DNA of 7,913 nt from Caulobacterales bacterium. Its GTDB lineage: Bacteria > Pseudomonadota > Alphaproteobacteria > Caulobacterales > Caulobacteraceae. The position numbers and the translations under genes are program-made. This document shows positions 6,367 to 7,913 of this stretch, piece after piece. The notes beneath the pieces are model-generated. The model ran no database searches. It was given only the letters and a program-made list of their open reading frames with translations, and was not told where the DNA came from. The DNA lies in contig CANKEA010000049.1 of assembly GCA_947480815.1 (NCBI GenBank), forward strand, positions 1-7,913, in the 5' to 3' direction. Each line of letters opens with the position of its first letter. Within the stretch, counting starts at the first letter, position 1.

Positions 6367-7913
6367 GGGTGGTGGCGGCGGCGGCTAGTTCGGCAGCCGT
6401 TTTTGCAGGGCCCGCGGTTTTATCGATCACGGCCTCTATCGGCGTGGATGGGACGCGCAGGGCGGACCCTCGCTTGAGGTCTGACCACAGGGTCAGGGGC
6501 GCTGTGCCGCCGTTGAGGCGCGCGCGGTAGACCACCGTGCTCTCCAGGGTGCGCATCACATAATTGCGAGTTTCGCTGAACGGGATGCACTCGATGTAGT
6601 CGAGCGGATCGTTGCTGCTATTGCGCGGATCGCCGCAGAATCCGGCCCATTCGAGAGGGCGGGAGGGCCCGGCGTTATAGGCCGCGGCAGCCATCAGATA
6701 GGAGCCACTGAAGGTGTCGATCATCCGGCCCAGATAGGCCGAGCCGAGCCGCATATTGTATTGGGGATCGATCAGGCGGCTTTCGGCGTAGGGCTCGCCA
6801 ATGCGTCGTGCGGTTAGCCGGGCGGTGGCTGGCATCAGTTGCATCATGCCACGCGCCCCGACGCCTGAGCGAGCGGTGGGCGTGAAATTGCTTTCCTGGC
6901 GGGCGATCGACAGGGTGAAGGCTGTCTCGGCGCTGGTCGGCATCTCGGGCGTGCTGATTATTGGATAGCCGCGCTGGGGGAGAATGAAGCCGCGCGTGGC
7001 CGCGGTGCGGGCTGCGCGCATGGCGAGATCTTGATCGCCTGTGGTCAAAGCCAAGTCGAACAGCATGGCTTCTTCCGCCGCATTGGGCAGGAGGTCGTCT
7101 GCGGCCAGCACGAAGGCCTTGAAGGCATCGACTGCACCCACAGCATTGAGCATGCGGGCGGCCTTGACGATATCCCGGCCCTCAAACGTCGCCCGGTCGG
7201 CTGGACTGATCGTTGGATCGGCACCCAGGTCGATGGTCTTGAGGCCTGCCTTTTCTGCGGCGAGCTGGCCATAGAAGGTGGTCTGGTAGCGCGCGCCATC
7301 ACCGAAATAGCCTGCTGCGGCAAGACTATCCCCGCCAGCCTCCGCCGCGCGACCTTGCCAGTAGAGCGCCCGGCTGCGGGTGATCGGTGAGACACCGATT
7401 CCAGCCAGGACCGCGAAATGAGCCTCGGCGAGGGTCGGGTTCTTCAGCCGGGTCAGGGCCTGCCAGCCCGCATAAAACTGAGCTTCCGCGCCATTGGCAC
7501 CACTGGTCATGCGGCTGTTGGCGGCCAGTCCGTAAGCGTTGGCGCTGTCGCCATTTTTAAGGGCCTGGGCAATCAGGGCGCGGCGTTCGATCCAGATTCG
7601 GTCTGCAGCCTCCTCGGTGGGAGGCTGTGCTGGAAAATAGGCCGAGAGCCTCAAGGCCTCGTCGATCTGGTTGCGTTTTCGCAGGTTCGAGGCCCGTTCG
7701 AAGGCGACACCAGGCGAGACCTGCTGGACCGGAGTGAGGCTGGAGAACGTTACCTCGGCGTCGTAGGCATTACTGCGCAAGGCGATGCGGGCATTGGCCA
7801 TGGCCAGAGTGTCAGGATCGAGCAGAGGTAGCATGTCGCGCGCGGCTGGACCCTGAGCCCCGTATAGCAGAATGTCGGCGCGACGGGCGTGGTCCTCCGG
7901 GGTTAGCCAACTG
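6356..7913 (-). CDS. slt: Soluble lytic murein transglycosylase (partial, start beyond right edge)
   Basis: Slt70-like (family 1A, GH23) periplasmic enzyme that cleaves the MurNAc-GlcNAc bond of peptidoglycan, leaving 1,6-anhydro-MurNAc ends. The frame is open to the window edge; the first visible residues, WLTPEDHARRADILLYG then AARDMLPLL, belong to the N-terminal superhelical domain. The ATG at 7834-7832 is therefore internal, and the start and expected signal peptide lie outside. Of 518 visible residues, about 1-320 are helical-repeat and linker domains (ALYWQGRAAEAGG, TTFYGQLAAEKAG). The catalytic domain (about 330-470) has LSIARQESNF with catalytic Glu (codon 6895-6893), GARGMMQLMPATA, YNMRLGSAYLGRM, AAAAYNAGP and ETRNYVMRTLE, all GH23 hallmarks. 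The C-terminal tail is alanine-rich and probably disordered (AAELAAAATTPSR). The stop overlaps the regulator remnant by 11 bases, with no terminator visible between them. Confidence 0.95.
   Translation of the reverse strand, partial: SWLTPEDHARRADILLYGAQGPAARDMLPLLDPDTLAMANARIALRSNAYDAEVTFSSLTPVQQVSPGVAFERASNLRKRNQIDEALRLSAYFPAQPPTEEAADRIWIERRALIAQALKNGDSANAYGLAANSRMTSGANGAEAQFYAGWQALTRLKNPTLAEAHFAVLAGIGVSPITRSRALYWQGRAAEAGGDSLAAAGYFGDGARYQTTFYGQLAAEKAGLKTIDLGADPTISPADRATFEGRDIVKAARMLNAVGAVDAFKAFVLAADDLLPNAAEEAMLFDLALTTGDQDLAMRAARTAATRGFILPQRGYPIISTPEMPTSAETAFTLSIARQESNFTPTARSGVGARGMMQLMPATARLTARRIGEPYAESRLIDPQYNMRLGSAYLGRMIDTFSGSYLMAAAAYNAGPSRPLEWAGFCGDPRNSSNDPLDYIECIPFSETRNYVMRTLESTVVYRARLNGGTAPLTLWSDLKRGSALRVPSTPIEAVIDKTAGPAKTAAELAAAATTPSR

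Noticed and set aside
7418..7831. 137-residue plus-strand frame opposite slt
   Set aside because: Lies wholly within the transglycosylase coding region, which is firmly supported by its catalytic motifs and continuous frame.
7832..7834. ATG at 7834 as the true start of the transglycosylase
   Set aside because: The frame stays open to the right edge, and the preceding 26 codons (WLTPEDHARRADILLYG and on) clearly belong to the Slt helical domain.
1..7913. Mobile element, CRISPR array, tRNA/rRNA gene, toxin-antitoxin or defence system
   Set aside because: I looked for terminal repeats, repeat-spacer periodicity, tRNA-like cloverleaf ends and small paired genes on both strands and saw none; almost all the sequence is accounted for by the listed genes.

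Overview
The window is GC-rich, densely coded chromosomal DNA. Protein content, start-codon habits and a Caulobacter-type promoter candidate point to an alphaproteobacterium, probably of the Caulobacterales (Caulobacter, Brevundimonas or a relative). That placement rests on recognising families by eye, not on a search.

Layout, left to right. Positions 51-1526 (+) encode an APC-superfamily amino acid permease of the YfnA/CAT type. Twelve bases later, in the same reading frame, comes hrpB (1539-3953, +), a DExH-box ATP-dependent helicase that starts at TTG. Convergent to it is a two-gene minus-strand operon: a class I SAM-dependent methyltransferase of the RlmI/RlmK-like group (5661-4741), then a SpoU/TrmH-family RNA 2'-O-ribose methyltransferase (4744-3950). 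The two operon genes overlap by an ATGA junction. The SpoU gene and hrpB overlap tail to tail by 4 bases at their stop codons. A 197-base divergent intergenic region (5662-5858) follows. It leads into a decayed TetR/AcrR-family regulator (about 5859-6366, +) with a nonsense codon, a frameshift, a probable internal deletion and no good start codon. Finally, 7913-6356 (-) is the C-terminal part of a soluble lytic murein transglycosylase (Slt70-like). It runs off the right edge, so its start and signal peptide are not visible.

Functionally the middle of the window is an RNA-maintenance neighbourhood: one RNA helicase-like enzyme faces two methyltransferases likely to act on rRNA or tRNA. The flanks hold a membrane transporter and a peptidoglycan-cleaving enzyme. 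Apart from the regulator the genes look intact and ordinary. I see no mobile element, CRISPR array, RNA gene, prophage gene or defence system, and no evidence of an undescribed system. The points most worth a second look are the regulator pseudogene and its possible effect on the divergent operon, the in-frame permease/hrpB junction, and the start of the minus-strand operon.
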